A stretch of DNA of 64,000 bases from Riptortus pedestris. Lineage: Eukaryota; Arthropoda; Insecta; Hemiptera; Alydidae. Positions 31,242 through 42,610 of this stretch are shown here, one piece after another. Under the pieces are notes generated by a model. That model was not told the DNA's origin. It did not search any database and saw only the letters and a program-made list of their open reading frames with translations. The translations under genes and the position numbers were made by a program. Where the stretch lies: the NCBI GenBank assembly GCA_019009955.1, contig CM032228.1, positions 72,797,501-72,861,500 of the forward strand, in the 5' to 3' direction. Positions within the stretch are counted from its first letter, which is position 1; each line of letters begins with the position of its first letter.

Positions 31242-31474
31242 GGGGTTCAGGTTGGCCGAGTGAGTTAAGGCGTTGGTCTTAATCTCGCGTAGTAGACCTA
31301 AAGTGTGGCGGGTTCGATTCCCGCCCTGGGCAGTAGAAATTTATTTATATGACGGACTCATTAAATAAACTCCTTAAGCCCACCCTGGCTAGAAAAGGGT
31401 GGTAACCTGTAGATAACCCGTCCCGATCAGCCATAGTAGCATAAAGTGGACGTAAATAATAATAAACATAAACA
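31242..31474 (+). mobile_element. Family S SINE, best-preserved copy, 16-bp TSD
   Basis: The reference copy. The head GGTTGGCCGAGTGAGTTAAGG matches the D-arm/A box of a tRNA-Leu-like gene. The B box GGTTCGATTCC is intact (31309-31319). Then come the GACGGACTC segment, GGCTAGAAAAGGGTGGTAAC, GATAACCCGTCCCGATCAGCC and an AATAATAATAAAC tail. A 16-bp exact direct repeat TAGTTTGTCCTAATTA (31226-31241, 31475-31490) brackets it. It would be transcribed by RNA polymerase III and mobilised by a LINE in trans. It is not a tRNA gene. Confidence 0.93.
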
Positions 31475-31662
31475 TAGTTTGTCCTAATTATCTTTTAGTG
31501 ATAGTGTCATACTACTACGTAACAACATTAGCTAATATGGCTACTACTTAACTTTTAAAAAGAGATACTCCAAATGTAACATAAACCTCTAAAATCATGA
31601 TATATTCGCGACGATAAGTTGCAATATGCAACCATTATTGAATATTGTTTTTATTTTATTTT

Positions 31663-32325
31663 TTTTAGCAGATTCCCCTTAACGCCCTTTTTGAAAAATC
31701 TCTTCAAATATCCATCGATCCTACCCAGGAACTGACGAAAATGAGGTCCATTTAAAATTATATGTGTATTTGCCTGTTAAAACGCTCTAGCGGTCGCAAT
31801 TTTTTTTAATCGTTACCAAACTCGATATTTTAACGTAAAATTAAAGATCAAGTTCGTTAATGGCTGAAATACAACCAGGGGGAAGTTGGGGGGGGGGGGG
31901 TTTAGAGGGAAGAATTTCGAAAATTTTAAATATCTCCTTTGTTATACGTCGGATCGAAAAATTGTATAGATTCAATATTATTGCAAATGTATTGTTCTAT
32001 AAATGTTAAGTACATGTTTTTTTTTTTTTTTACATTGACTACTAACCGAGATAATTTCGTTTTCGGTCACGTTATCAATAAGCTGTTATATCATGAAACC
32101 AAGGCTAAATATCAAATATGGTTGTGATTGAACTTATACTTTGTGAGATTGAGCGAAAACGTCATCAATTAAGATTTTTGGTTTTTTTTACTAGAAAATG
32201 TTTGTTTTTTCTACACTGTACTCAATGTTTTGACTGTTTCCGTCAAAACTAAAGATCTTGTTTGTTATTGGCTTAAAACGAACCGGGAATAGTGAGGGTT
32301 TAGATGGGGGGGGGGAGGGAGTTTT
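31663..32325 (+). mobile_element. Family H long-type, 3'-truncated
   Basis: 5' end TAGCAGATTCCCCTTAACG (palindrome disrupted), TATGTGTATTTG in place of the microsatellite, CGCTCTAGCGGTCGCAAT, a G run of about 12 (31889-31900), first module, and part of the second module ending in GGGGGGGGGAGGGAG. Confidence 0.7.
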
Positions 32326-32464
32326 ATATATATATATATATATATATATTGAACGGACGTCATTTTCGTTATCTCCCGAATAGGATCGGAGGACATTTGA
32401 GGAAATATCGTGCGTACAACCTCAATAGCTTATGTCCTCTCGAGTAAATGTTGAGTAAATGCTG
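32326..32464 (-). mobile_element. Family H 5' fragment abutting previous copy
   Basis: (TA)n at 32326-32349, then TTGAACGGACGTCATTTTCG, GGATCGGAGGACATTTGAGG and CAACCTCAATAGCT: the inverted 5' end of the family. It joins directly to the truncated plus-strand copy. Confidence 0.65.
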
Positions 32465-33000
32465 TTTAAAAGAAGTAACGCCATGGTGACCATACGATTC
32501 CTTCTCTCAAATGGTGCAGCCGATACCAGGGTGTTAAGCTTTCGAATGAGAGGGAGAAAGCCAGCCGATGATGAGGAGTTGGCGAAATGACTGCGAAGAC
32601 GGCAGATGAAAACGAAATGAAGGAGCACCTTGGATAGGGGAGGTCACCCCTCCACTCCTAGCTTAAATGACCCGTGTGATAATAGAGCTATGCAGGGGTG
32701 GGGAGGATGCACCAGAGACGCTTTTTATGTCTCTACTTCCTGGCGGGAGGTGTCGTCTTCTCCGGACGCCAATCTCAAATACGCCCCCTTGCGAATGTTA
32801 GCCTAGTGACAAATCGTTTGGAGCGTGGCATCTCTCAGGAAGAATTTCATTTTTTACCTTTCACTTGACTGGAACGACACATTGTAGAGAGATCGTCACG
32901 GGAGGGGAGTGTAGCATTTCGCTATGGATACGGGAGACGTATGGATTAAAGTGAGTGAGCATATTCCCTATCCATGAAAGAAGTTCCTAAAATGGTAGAA
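32465..33000. other. Single-copy island of balanced composition
   Basis: GC-moderate, with no repeats and no domain in the short frames. The composition contrasts with the AT-rich flanks. It could be conserved regulatory DNA, unproven. Confidence 0.2.
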
Positions 33001-33824
33001 TTTTTAGCAGATTCCTTTTAGGGGAAATCAGCTATTGAGGTCGTACTCATGAAGCGAGTTTCGAAAAATTTCTTCAAATGTCCATTGATCCTACCCAGAA
33101 GATGACGAAAATGAGGTCCGTTAAAAATTATATATATGTATGTATGTCTGTTAACGCTCTAGCGGTCGCAATGTTTGTTTGATCGTTATAAAACTCGATA
33201 TTTAACCGTTTTATGTAAAAAGACAGATCAAGTTCGTTAATAGCTGAAATCGGACTAGTGGGAGGGGGTGTTTAGAGGGGGGATTTTCGAAAATTCAAAA
33301 TATCTCCGTTATTACACATCGGATCGAAAAATTGTATAGAACCAACCTTATTGCAAATTGAATTTACTATAAATATTATAAATAAATACATTTATTCTCT
33401 ATCTTGAATATTAACCGAGATATTTGCATTTTTATGAAGTCTGTGGTCGAGTATAGTTCGGATTAGGTCGGCCGTTTCCGCAACTACTCGGCTTAGGTGG
33501 AAGCTTCCTCTGACCTTACCTGTCGTTTCTAACCTTACCTTACCTTCGTTACTTTGTAAGATTTATGCAAATACGTTCTGTTCATCCGCCCCCCCCCTTC
33601 TTTAGTTCCTGGACTACTAAAATTTGAGTTATTAAAATATAAATTATTCTTACAATTCAGAAGCCGTTTCAGCTGGGAATTTATTTTAATTAACTGAAAA
33701 ATTTCTCATTACCGTTTGTATTTAATCAGTGGTGTTGTGTTACCAGTATGCAGATTTCTCTATGTAAAACTTCACGTGGGAAATCTGCTTAGTTTACGCA
33801 GCTCCTGCGTGACGGACTTTTTTT
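33001..33824 (+). mobile_element. Family H, full length (824 bp)
   Basis: 5' end TTTTTAGCAGATTCC with most of the palindrome, a very short microsatellite (TATATATGTATGTATG), CGCTCTAGCGGTCGCAAT, the G block, one module, the pyrimidine-rich unit (CCCCCCCCTTCTTTAGTTCC), then CACGTGGGAAATCTGCTTAG, hairpin ACGCAG-CTC-CTGCGT and GACGGACTTTTTTT. It is intact at both ends. Confidence 0.82.
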
Positions 33825-34154
33825 AGAATTGAATGAACGCGTGGTCCTGATCAACGGATGTTTTTGTTGAAAAAATCAAAGAAGAATCATATACAGAACT
33901 AGTACTTAACCAGGCCACAAACGACTCTCTAGAACGACTAAACTAAAAATATACCTCCTCTTACATCCAAAACCACATTTAGTATCTTAATTAATGCAAG
34001 CCCCTTCAAAATCTCTATAAATCCATCGTACCTATAATCTCATTTGCAAAAATATGAGTGATTCCATGAATAACAAAATTCAAAAACGTAATTTTCGCCA
34101 TTCTCAATAGTAATTCGCATCAGTAATGTTTTAACAGATTTCCCTCAAGTATAA
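33825..34154. other. AT-rich stretch between H copies
   Basis: No gene. 34132-34149 repeats the word ACAGATTTCCCTCAAG, a family H end fragment. Confidence 0.35.
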
Positions 34155-34625
34155 CAAAAAATCCATAACGCAGGGGCATTTATCTCAAAACGTGAAAGTT
34201 TAATGAGAGCAATATTTGGTATTTACCCTTCAAATTAAGTCCTTTATTATATAAAAGCTTATTCCTAATTTGACATCAGCAGGAGTAGAACTTTACTGAA
34301 GGTCGAAAACTAAAAAAAATGTAAATATCTCAGTTAATAATCAAAATAGTAAAAAACGGACATAACAACATTTATAGAAAATTGCATTTACGATAAGATT
34401 GGTTTTATACAATTTTTCGATTCAACCTATAATAAAGGAGATATTTCAACTTTTCAAAATTTCCCCCTCTAAACTTAACCTCATACAGGTTAGAGGTCAG
34501 CCATTAACAAAGTCAACCTTTAGTTTCGCAAGAATCGCTAAATATCGAGTTTGGTTACGATAAGACAAAAATTACGACAGCTAGAGCATTAACAAATTTT
34601 CACGTAGGAAAATCTTCTAAAATTT
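34155..34625 (-). mobile_element. Family H, shortened long-type copy
   Basis: The 3' hairpin is partly lost (AATCCATAACGCAGGGGC). CAATATTTGGTATTTACCC, ATATAAAAGCTTATTCC and one module follow. CTAGAGCATTAACAAATTT then passes straight to CACGTAGGAAAATCTTCTAAAA with no microsatellite and no full 5' end. Confidence 0.65.
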
Positions 34626-34689
34626 ATTGTGATGAAGCTATGATAACATACCATACTGGCAACCATAACTAGCCGGGCATTGCTCTGAA

Positions 34690-35010
34690 AACTCTGAAAA
34701 ATTGAGAAAATATCAAACCGTAGCAGCAGAATTTAAAGATCTGTACCAATTTTTGTTAACTAGAGTTACTGTCATTGTTATTTCTACAAACGGACTTGTG
34801 CCTAAAAATACTGTCGAAAGTACTAAATATTTATATTTATGTAAAAAGATAATTAGGCAGTCACCAAAATTATTAGATACTACCAGGATTGTATATAAAT
34901 TCCTGAATAACCAGTCAAGTGATCCGGTTGGATAAATATTCCGCCGGTAAAAAGATATCCAGGAAACGCAGAATAAACCCCACAAAAATATAATGATAAT
35001 AAATAAAAAA
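34690..35010 (+). pseudogene. LINE ORF2 C-terminal remnant
   Basis: A plus-strand frame is open to a TAA-preceded stop at 34935 and reads EKLRKYQTVAAEFKDLYQ, then VIVISTNGLVPKN, then LLDTTRIVYKFLN. This order (EK-KY-L-E-K-LY, a hydrophobic V-I-S-T-GLVPK segment, LLDT-RIV-KFL) is the usual C-terminal domain downstream of reverse transcriptase in many insect and other metazoan LINEs. Only about 80 codons remain. Endonuclease and RT are absent. An AATAATAAAT-rich tail follows near 34990-35010. Confidence 0.7.
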
Positions 35011-35624
35011 CAAATTATAGACACGTAGAATACATTTTTCCGAGTTAGAAAGGGACTTGGGATCTCTTTTTTTATGTCCTTTATCCATTTCTAACATTGA
35101 ACAGTATATCATTCTTATTCCTACGATAGGTATATACAATTTGGCTTTCCTGTTGGCGCGCGCGTACGAGGTGGATGGGAGAGAGGATATATAGCCCTCC
35201 CCCTGTACTCTGTTAGGAGGCTAAGGGATTCAAATGAGTATCGGAAGGCCCCAGAGGGAAATGATCCGTAAGTCTCCCTTAGTCATACTTTTATAGCTTT
35301 AGGGGGAGGAACGATTCCCAGGAACGAGTCATCTAGGTATATTCAGCCGAATGGAATTCGAATGCGAGGAGTAATAGGACGCGAGCAGCAAAGTACTTGC
35401 AAAGAAGTAATAATTTTCTTAAAGTGGATCGGAACGGTGATGACGCAACACATTACATGCACTAAAGGGTCTAACATAAGTTAGAATTTGACAGACAACT
35501 GTGTCCCAGCTTTGGACTACCGACTTATGAGCATAATGAGTTCAAATTAATTGTATTAAAAACCTCATACTTGAAAGAGGAAACTTAATTTTATTGTATC
35601 TCTTGATATAGTGAAAAATAACGG
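35011..35624. other. Single-copy island, possible regulatory DNA
   Basis: 35140-35500 is GC-moderate with a GCGCGCGCGTAC tract (35156-35167), GATATATAGC, TGATGACGCAAC (bZIP-like) and TAATAATT words. No gene was recognised. Confidence 0.2.
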
Positions 35625-35868
35625 GAAAAAAAGTCCGTCACGCAGGAGCTGCGTTAACTGTGCAGATTTACTACGTGCGTCACGTATTTCCACTTATCTC
35701 ATAACGTATGAGTACAATGAGAACAATATTTTGTATTTAGGCTTCAAATAAGATGGTTCATGACAAACAGCTTATTGATAATATGACATGAATATGAATG
35801 GGGGATTACTGAGGGAAGAAAACTAAAAACTGCAATTATCTCGGTTAATAATATAGATAGTGAAAAAA
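35625..35868 (-). mobile_element. Family H 3' portion
   Basis: AAAAAAAGTCCGTCACGCAG, hairpin with one change (GAGCTGCGT), CAGATTTACTACGTG, GAGAACAATATTTTGTATTT, AACAGCTTATTG. It ends where a SINE fragment begins. Confidence 0.7.
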
Positions 35869-35875
35869 AGTTTAT

Positions 35876-35971
35876 CATTTAAAGAGTTCGTAACTAAATA
35901 AATTCCTATTGCCCTGGCGGGAAACCACTTAAGGTTTACCACGTGAGATTAAGACCAACTCTTTAACTCAC
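35876..35971 (-). mobile_element. Family S SINE head fragment
   Basis: On the plus strand: GAGTTCGTAACTAAATAAATTCC, TGCCCTGGCGGGAAACC (decayed B-box side) and GGTTTACCACGTGAGATTAAG. The 3' half of the SINE is missing. No target duplication was identified. Confidence 0.6.
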
Positions 35972-36059
35972 GTGGTCACAAAATACAGCCCGAGTACCTT
36001 TATATTAAAATACGACAATTACCACTAATAAGAGCTCTCATTCTCATTCACCATTATTT

Positions 36060-36316
36060 ATTTATTTAAATGTAAAATAAAAACAAAATTATAGAAAAAT
36101 AACAAAAAACTGGCAAATACAAAAAAAAATAAACATTAAATACAAGTAATAAAAACAACAAATAAACATTAGACTAATATTAACGACAACTTTTATTAAA
36201 AAAATAAAAATATAAATTAAAAATAAAAAAACATATTCGTATATACTGGTTCATTTATTTTATTTATTTTATTATCTAAAATTATATTAAATTTCTCAAT
36301 AAGTCAAAATCAAAAA
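36060..36316. other. Very AT-rich low-complexity segment
   Basis: Long runs of A-rich sequence (AAAATAAAAACAAAA type). No gene and no recognised element. Confidence 0.5.
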
Positions 36317-36815
36317 GAGATTAAAGAAGGCATCTTCTTCGGCTATCGTCCAGTCTTGCAAAAGGTTTTTCATCAATAAGAGAAAGTTTTCGAAGATGTT
36401 AGGACAAAAATGGAGGAACAGTAAAACTCTTGGTACTTTGGGATTTTAAAAATTTAAGTTTAACTGGTAATCGTCTTTTTTATTTATTTTTTTAGAATTC
36501 TAAAAGACGCTGCCTTACAATTTTACTTACTTCAAGAGATCTTAGAAGACAATTTTTTCGGACATCGTCCAGTCTTGCAAAGGTTTTATCATCAATAAGG
36601 GAAAGTATTTTAAGATGTAAGGACAAAAACAGGAACAATAAAACTCTTGGTACTTTGGGATTTTAAATATTTAAGTTTAAGTGTTTAACTGGTAAACGTC
36701 TGTTTTTTTTTTTTGTTTTTTCTTTCCCCAAAAGACGCTGCCTTACAATTTTACTTACTTCGAGAGATCTTAGAAGACAATTTTTGCGGCTATCGTTCAG
36801 TCTTGCAAAAGTCGT
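36317..36815. repeat. Tandem repeat, ~220-bp unit, 2.2 copies
   Basis: Units begin near 36340, 36559 and 36787 with CGGCTATCGTCCAGTCTTGC or a close variant. Each holds CAATAAG-GAAAGT, ACTCTTGGTACTTTGGGA, AAAGACGCTGCCTTACAATT and TAGAAGACAATTTT. The period is 219-228 bp, varying with T-run length. Function is unknown. Confidence 0.85.
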
Positions 36816-37670
36816 TTCATACGTATTAATATGCAGAGAGGTTTTAAAATATAAATTCTAAATGTCTACAAGGGCGGTCCCAAGGGGGCTAATATTCAAG
36901 AGCAGCCTAATGTTAAATTCAAAAGCTCCATGTAATACGTGCTCGATCGAGAAACTGGGGAAACTAAATGTAAATGGGAAAGCGGCTATTAAACAATATT
37001 CGCGCCCGTTAAAAGCCTTGGAGCTCTAAAGCCGGGCGAGTTTGGGAAAGGTAAACAGTGCAAATGGGTAGAGTATAAGAGAGTGTAGAGTTTGACCCCT
37101 TGAGTAATTCCAGTATTGGCGAGCAGCTGATGAATGTTAATCCCCGTCTTGGGGGGGGACCTCCTGGGGGGGCTGACCGGCCAACTTAGTGAAAACAGCC
37201 CCTGAATCCACTACTAATGACCAAGTTGTTCACAATGGCCGCCTCTATAACTCGCTAAGTAGGAGCGGCCAGTTCAAACATTAACTTGTTACTCGCCCCG
37301 CTATTGTCCCCAGCTGGACGACGCCCACCGCTCTCTAAGGTTTGTCTTCATTAATTTATCGCCTAGTCCCTCCCTCCCACTCTCTTTCTCTCACTCTCTC
37401 CCTCTCTCTCTCGCCGCCCTAGGTTGTCGGTCAAGAAGCACTTTAATTAAAGGAATGTAATGGCCAAAGGAAATTAAATTAGACCAACCAAATCTTTGTA
37501 ATCACGCTATAGCTACTACCCGTTTCATCGGACAAGGCTACAGAATCCACCTCAATAGGCACTAACTCTGAAATGGATGTTGCAATCACATTGTCGCGAA
37601 AATCAGTTATTTGAAAATTACATATATGTAATCATTTCTCCCGAAAAGGAGTCGTCCGGCTACACTTCTC
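36816..37670. other. Single-copy island, strongest enhancer-like candidate
   Basis: 36890-37440 is repeat-free and GC-moderate, with GGGGGGG runs near 37151, E-boxes (CAGCTG), Sox-like TTGTTCACAATGG and ATTGTCC, GGCCGCC and a C/T-rich run (37370-37420). Density of such words and absence of transposons suggest constraint. This remains inference. Confidence 0.25.
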
Positions 37671-38130
37671 TAATCAGTGCACTTTGTATAAATTAAAACA
37701 CTTGTAGTGGACAAGGCCTTTTTACTGATCCTGATGTAAGCAATCACGTATTTAAGAAGTATGATGAAAATGCATGAAAGAAGAAGATTGGCGACAGAAT
37801 CTTCTAGGTGACGGAGCCAAATCAGTGGTGAGTCAGCACCTGAACCGTTCAAGAATCGGCGCCGAGCTGTATAAAAGTTGTCCAGCTCCACCAAGAGTTC
37901 ACTTAGTTCTCATATGCCTCACTCTATTACTTTCAAAATATAGGATATCACCGCATCAGTAAAAAAGGTCATGGAACATACTTTACAGATATTTTTATGA
38001 CAAACAAAAGGACAAAGCTCTTTAGAATTATTTTGCATTTCTAATAGGTACAAGGAATCTTATATTTTACACCCCTCTCCTAAACCCCCTCCCCCTTAAT
38101 CGTTATTAATCAAATGGAGAGGTGCACAAC
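37670..38130. other. Non-coding; diverged repeat shared with 51.1 kb
   Basis: 37678-37745 (TTTGTATAAATTAAAACACT, CAAGGCCTTTTTACTGATCC) resembles 51098-51160 (TTGTAAATTAAATTGCTTG, ACCTTTCTATTGATCC). It is probably a low-copy old element. No gene was recognised. Confidence 0.35.
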
Positions 38131-38285
38131 TAGACATTACAAAAATCCCATAGATGAAATTTCAACATTCCAAGGTAAGCCGTTTTTGAGCTAAGCCAGA
38201 TACGGCCAGACGACACGTCGAAAATAGTCAGGTAGAGGGTACTGAGAGTGTCAAAACGGGCCCTTTCATGTTCGAAGATTTTTCT
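38130..38285. repeat. Degenerate dispersed repeat, copy 1
   Basis: CAACATTCCAAGGTAAGCCG, GTTTTTGAGCTAAGCCAGA, GTCAGGTAG and GTGTCAAAACGGGCCCTTTC occur in the same order as at 38690-38825. Element type is unknown. Confidence 0.5.
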
Positions 38286-38689
38286 GTATCCCAAACTTCT
38301 GTTGTGAAAGTCCCTAATGGTTTAAGAAGTGTCTTGTAAATTGTTAGTTTGTTTTCGTTAGACAAGTGAGATCTTCTATTCAACAGTCAGTAGAGTTGTC
38401 CGTATCGTCTGTTGTTATTGTCTTTTGATTCTTGTGTGGGATTGTACACAATCGTCTGTTGGGAAAAAAATGTTGTTGAAATGAACAGGAGGGCAGGAAC
38501 TGCGCCGAAGGGGAAAAGACCATATTGTGAGACATACTTTCGTTTATCTTCATACGCCAAGCTTTGCACCATTTTCCAAATGAAATTGGAGTTTCATCAA
38601 CGCAGTAATAGGATTGGGATCGGATGAAAGGATTGATGGGCCTTCATCTTCATAATAATCTAGGAGAATTGTTGGTGAGGTAGGGATTA
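38286..38689. other. Single-copy non-coding stretch
   Basis: Overlapping 61- to 71-codon frames on both strands at 38387-38627 show no domain. Nothing else was recognised. Confidence 0.35.
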
Positions 38690-38825
38690 CAACATTCCCA
38701 TACATGATATTTGAACATTCTAAGGTTTGACGTTTTTGAGTTACACGAATTCGTGCAGACTCTACTGTCTCAGCAGACTACTCCGAATGGATTCAGGTAG
38801 TGTCAAAAAGGATATTTCCTTTATG
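38690..38825. repeat. Degenerate dispersed repeat, copy 2
   Basis: It is similar to 38130-38285 (GAACATTCTAAGGTTTGACG, GTTTTTGAGTTACACG, TTCAGGTAGTGTCAAAAAGG), about 560 bp downstream on the same strand. Confidence 0.5.
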
Positions 38826-41159
38826 CCATTTACTCCTTGAATGAGTAATTCAAACCAATTATTTCAAGGCCTTTATGAAATTAATTGCAACATGTAAGTG
38901 AATCAGCAAAAAAGGCATATCAGATGCTGGATAAAGTACCACTACAGTGAAAGAACAGTGAAGCAAAAAAGGCAGTGAGAGTGAGTGAGAGAGTGAGAGT
39001 AAGGGAGAGGTGATGAAGTAGAAGGGGTGGGTGAGGTTTCGAGAAGGATCTAGGAAACAATCCATCACCCAGGTTCAGCACCCCAAACATCTATATAATT
39101 ACTGTAGATCCTAGAGGATTACAGAGGATGGGGGCCTCCTTTAGCCCCTACCTTCATCGGCTCATCACCACCTCCACTCATCAGTCCCAGGGTCAGGATC
39201 CCTGGACGATTGGGGCTTTCTTAATGATTGCCAAAAGACCAATGTTCAAATGATACAGGCAATATCAAACGATACAGATAAGGAGATATCAAACGATACA
39301 GATAAAGAATGTTTCTTAAGTAACTAATAAGGAAAACGCCTTTAACGCTATTTATCCTTAAAGCTTTATGCCATATACATTTCTAAACTCTTGTTGTTGA
39401 TAAGACCAGCGACACATGTAGTTAACATTCATAATTAGACCAATTAACAAAACTTGTTATTGCTACAACAGGATGAGGTTTACAATGCGAAAGATCTGGT
39501 AAGCATAGTAGCCTAAAAGAAAACACAAAAGTCCATTAGAAATCACTGAAAGAAACGCCGCCAAATAAGAACTCGTATAGGGAGACCGTGTTTCGTGGGA
39601 TCTTGAAGATATTAGTTCCTAGGAAAATGTGCAAATGAAATGCTTGTAATCCATCCACTCATCCCACCCTCCAAAAAAGGAAAAGAAGTCACAATTCGAA
39701 GGCTCATTCCAGAGCCCTATAGGAGAACGCTATAGCAGAGCAATAAACGTGCATACAAAATATGTTCAAGAAACGAAAACGATATTTATTGTCTAACGGC
39801 GTCAATTCCACGCCAACGGAACCATTAAAACTTTTGAGTAACCCTGTCTCTTGAAACATATTTCATGCATATTACAACTCCGTTACCTTACATCCCGTAA
39901 AGAATGCCTGTTGATAAGTAACAGGCATCAAAGAAATACACAATTTTTAATAAAGGCGAATTTTAGTCAAGTTTCCATTACCGACCAGGTTCTGTGAGCT
40001 CCAAGTATTGATCAAGGACAAACTCATTGAAGAACTGTTCAGATTCATGTGCGCCACCTATTAGGTTCACGTTGGACGTAATGGAAAGGGAACAAACAGA
40101 TTTCAATATAAGGCTTAGTGAGAGTTCTATTGAACAAGTAGAGTCGTTAGAGTCCTATTGGCTCTGGGGGCAGGGGAAGGGCGGATTCAATAAACCTTAT
40201 TTTGCAAATCTCCCGAGAGTCACTTAAGTGCACATGTAAATTCCAAGGTGAAGGGGAGGGGGGCTCGGAGGAGGGAGGAGGTAGTCAATTTAGCTGTAAG
40301 ACTACAGGAAAAGTCTGGATTGTTAGAGAGAGGGGAGAGACCTTAGACAAATGTTTATAAATGAAAAGGAGGTGGGGTGTGGCAGGGGGTAAGAAGCCGG
40401 ATTCCGGGCCTAATAATAACATTCTGATATCGACTAAGGAGGACGGTGGGTTGGGTCGAGGCCCCAGGGTTTAATAATGAAATAACTGAACGGATTCTTA
40501 GAGCTGGAGGATGCATGCAAGGAGATATTGCCGGCCCGAGGGGTTGGTGCCCAATCTAAGTTTGCTGGTCCTCCGGGCCGGATATCCAGGCAGGCTCTAT
40601 GTTTATTAAGGTGCCTCTTATTCCCATCCAGCCCTCAATAGCCTCATTTCCACTTCTGTAGGACTACTCCTCTTCATAGTATTAGAAACTTGTCCCCAAC
40701 AGGATATGCTTTTAAACCACAGTAGATGATATACTGCCCAATGCATTACTAAGTAACTTTGAATTTAGCATAGGTAGACATTTTATTGAATTGACGAATA
40801 TGAAGAGCCACTGCGCTAAGTGCTTTGAATACTGAGCATTTAATATTACGAACAAGTTTACAAAGGTCACTTTAATTAAGTTGCAAAATTCATACAATTA
40901 TACGACTATTTTAAAGTAAGTTACACGTGTGACTCTCTTAGGAAACTAAAAACCGTACAATGATATTAAGTAGCACAGCAGCATGTGTCTCGTCAAAATC
41001 AACCTAGTTACTATCGTTTAATCGCTTCATATGTAAAATTTCGACATTTTTCGAGTTTGAATGTAATGTTTTATAAATGGGTTGCAGTTAATGATTAAGT
41101 CATGGAGGCAATCGCCATTCTTGGGGTTTTGAATGTCTTCTTGGGCTGGGCTTCAGGCT
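38826..41159. other. Family-H-free, mostly single-copy stretch
   Basis: A GAGAGTGAG-rich tract lies at 38965-39012 and a 25-bp direct duplication (ATATCAAACGATACAGATAA) at about 39262-39311. 39600-40000 is ordinary AT-rich DNA. 40120-40680 is GC-moderate and repeat-free, with GGGAGGGG tracts, TGTTTATTAAGG (Fox-like), ATGCATGCAA and a 12-bp stem (40531-40541 with 40570-40581). No gene was recognised. Confidence 0.35.
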
Positions 41160-41275
41160 CTAAGAGACCTTCAATTTCGCCGCTCGGAGACCACATCTAT
41201 TTTGTCATTAAGAGACCATGTATATTTCGTCACAAGAAGTCCACTTTAATTTCGTCACACGGAGACGATAATTGT
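41160..41275. repeat. Degenerate ~27-bp minisatellite
   Basis: Four to five units of the form (T/G)AAGAGACCATNTNNATTTCGTCAC follow each other. The same unit, also diverged and partly inverted, recurs at 42188-42362. Confidence 0.6.
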
Positions 41276-41330
41276 CCAATCGCGGACACCCAAGCGTAAA
41301 GTGGGAGACAATAATGTTAAAAAAAAAAAC

Positions 41331-41492
<162 letters not shown>

Positions 41493-42039
41493 ATGCAAAT
41501 ACACAAGTGTCAGTGAGAGTGAGAGAGAGAGAGAAATTGTAATATACATAGACAAAGCAAGCAAGCTGAACATAAACTTCGGAACGATATATTGAATTGT
41601 GAAGTAATAAAACTCTGTATGTATCACTATTTAAGATATAAAAATAATCATAAGTCCCTCGAATTGTAACAAGAAAATAAAATTGTACTGGCTTAGAGGA
41701 TGAAAAATATTAGGAGTGTAACAAGATTTCTGGGGGCAAAAAGGTAAGGGAAGGGGTTAAGGACGGAATTAGGGCTGGGGCCGTGTGTGAGGAGGGAGTA
41801 GGTTAGATTAATGTATTTCATAAAAGAGGGTTTTTGATGGAGTCAGGGTCAAGCTGCTGTGTTCCAAGCAATTAATAACAAGAAGCAAGGGTGAGCTCAC
41901 CCACCAAAGAGATTGATTGCTTTTATTATGGCCAAAGAGGAAGGGATTCATGGAATTTAAGGTAACTTTCCTCCATGTCATTTGTCTCTTACGCCCTTCT
42001 CTTCAAAACTCAATTTCCTGCTTTTTCCCTTCAGGGCCT

Positions 42040-42178
42040 CCACCCTTTTACAAGTTTCTTTTTTCTTTTTTTTTTTTCTCCTTCAAGTCAAATGCCACTT
42101 CACAGTTATTTATTATACACAAAGGAACATTTAGTTATTTTAATAATTGAAACATATATTTGATTATTTCTAAAATAA
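42040..42178 (+). repeat. Direct duplication, copy 1 (~135 bp)
   Basis: CTTTTACAAGTTTCTTTTT, AATGCCACTTCACAGTTATT, TTATACACAAAGGAACATTT, TTTAATAATTGAAACATATA. The same order recurs at 42488-42610 with about 85-90% identity by eye. Confidence 0.8.
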
Positions 42179-42187
42179 ATGTCTTTT

Positions 42188-42362
42188 GTGGCAAAATAGG
42201 CGTGGTCTTGGAGCAATGAAATTGATGATGTATTGTGTTAGTATGTGTACGTATTTTGTAATTTGGAGACCATGTCTGTTTCGCCACTAAAATAATACGT
42301 CAATTTCGTTGCTAAGAGACCATTTAAATTTCATTGCTAAAAAGCCACGCCTATTTCGTCAA
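42188..42362. repeat. Inverted and tandem array of the ~27-bp unit
   Basis: GGCAAAATAGGCGTGG near 42190 is matched in inverse orientation by CCACGCCTATTTCGTC near 42345. Between them lie diverged AGACCATNTNNNTTTCGCCACT units. It could be a foldback element built from the minisatellite at 41.2 kb. Confidence 0.55.
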
Positions 42363-42487
42363 TAGTGTAAAGTCACTGTACTATGTTAGGCCCGAAGTGT
42401 AAAATATTTATCAATCATAACTCTATTTTTATTTCATATTGATGCTCGGTTCAATTTACCTTTATTTCATATTTACTTACAGATCCT

Positions 42488-42610
42488 TCATGCTTTTACA
42501 AGTTTTTTTTTTCCTGCTTCAAATGTCACTTCATAGTTATTTGTTATACACAAGTGAACATTTACTTCTTTAATAATTGAAACATATATTTGACTATTTC
42601 AAAAATAAAG
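42488..42610 (+). repeat. Direct duplication, copy 2
   Basis: Second copy of 42040-42178, about 450 bp downstream on the same strand. Its poly-T run is shorter. Confidence 0.8.

Noticed and set aside
31245..31330. Possible tRNA-Leu gene with A and B boxes.
   Set aside because: It is the head of a SINE with a body, tail and 16-bp target duplication. The acceptor stem is not closed.
40531..40581. microRNA precursor.
   Set aside because: The stem is only about 11-12 bp with a long loop, too short for a canonical precursor. No known miRNA seed was recognised.
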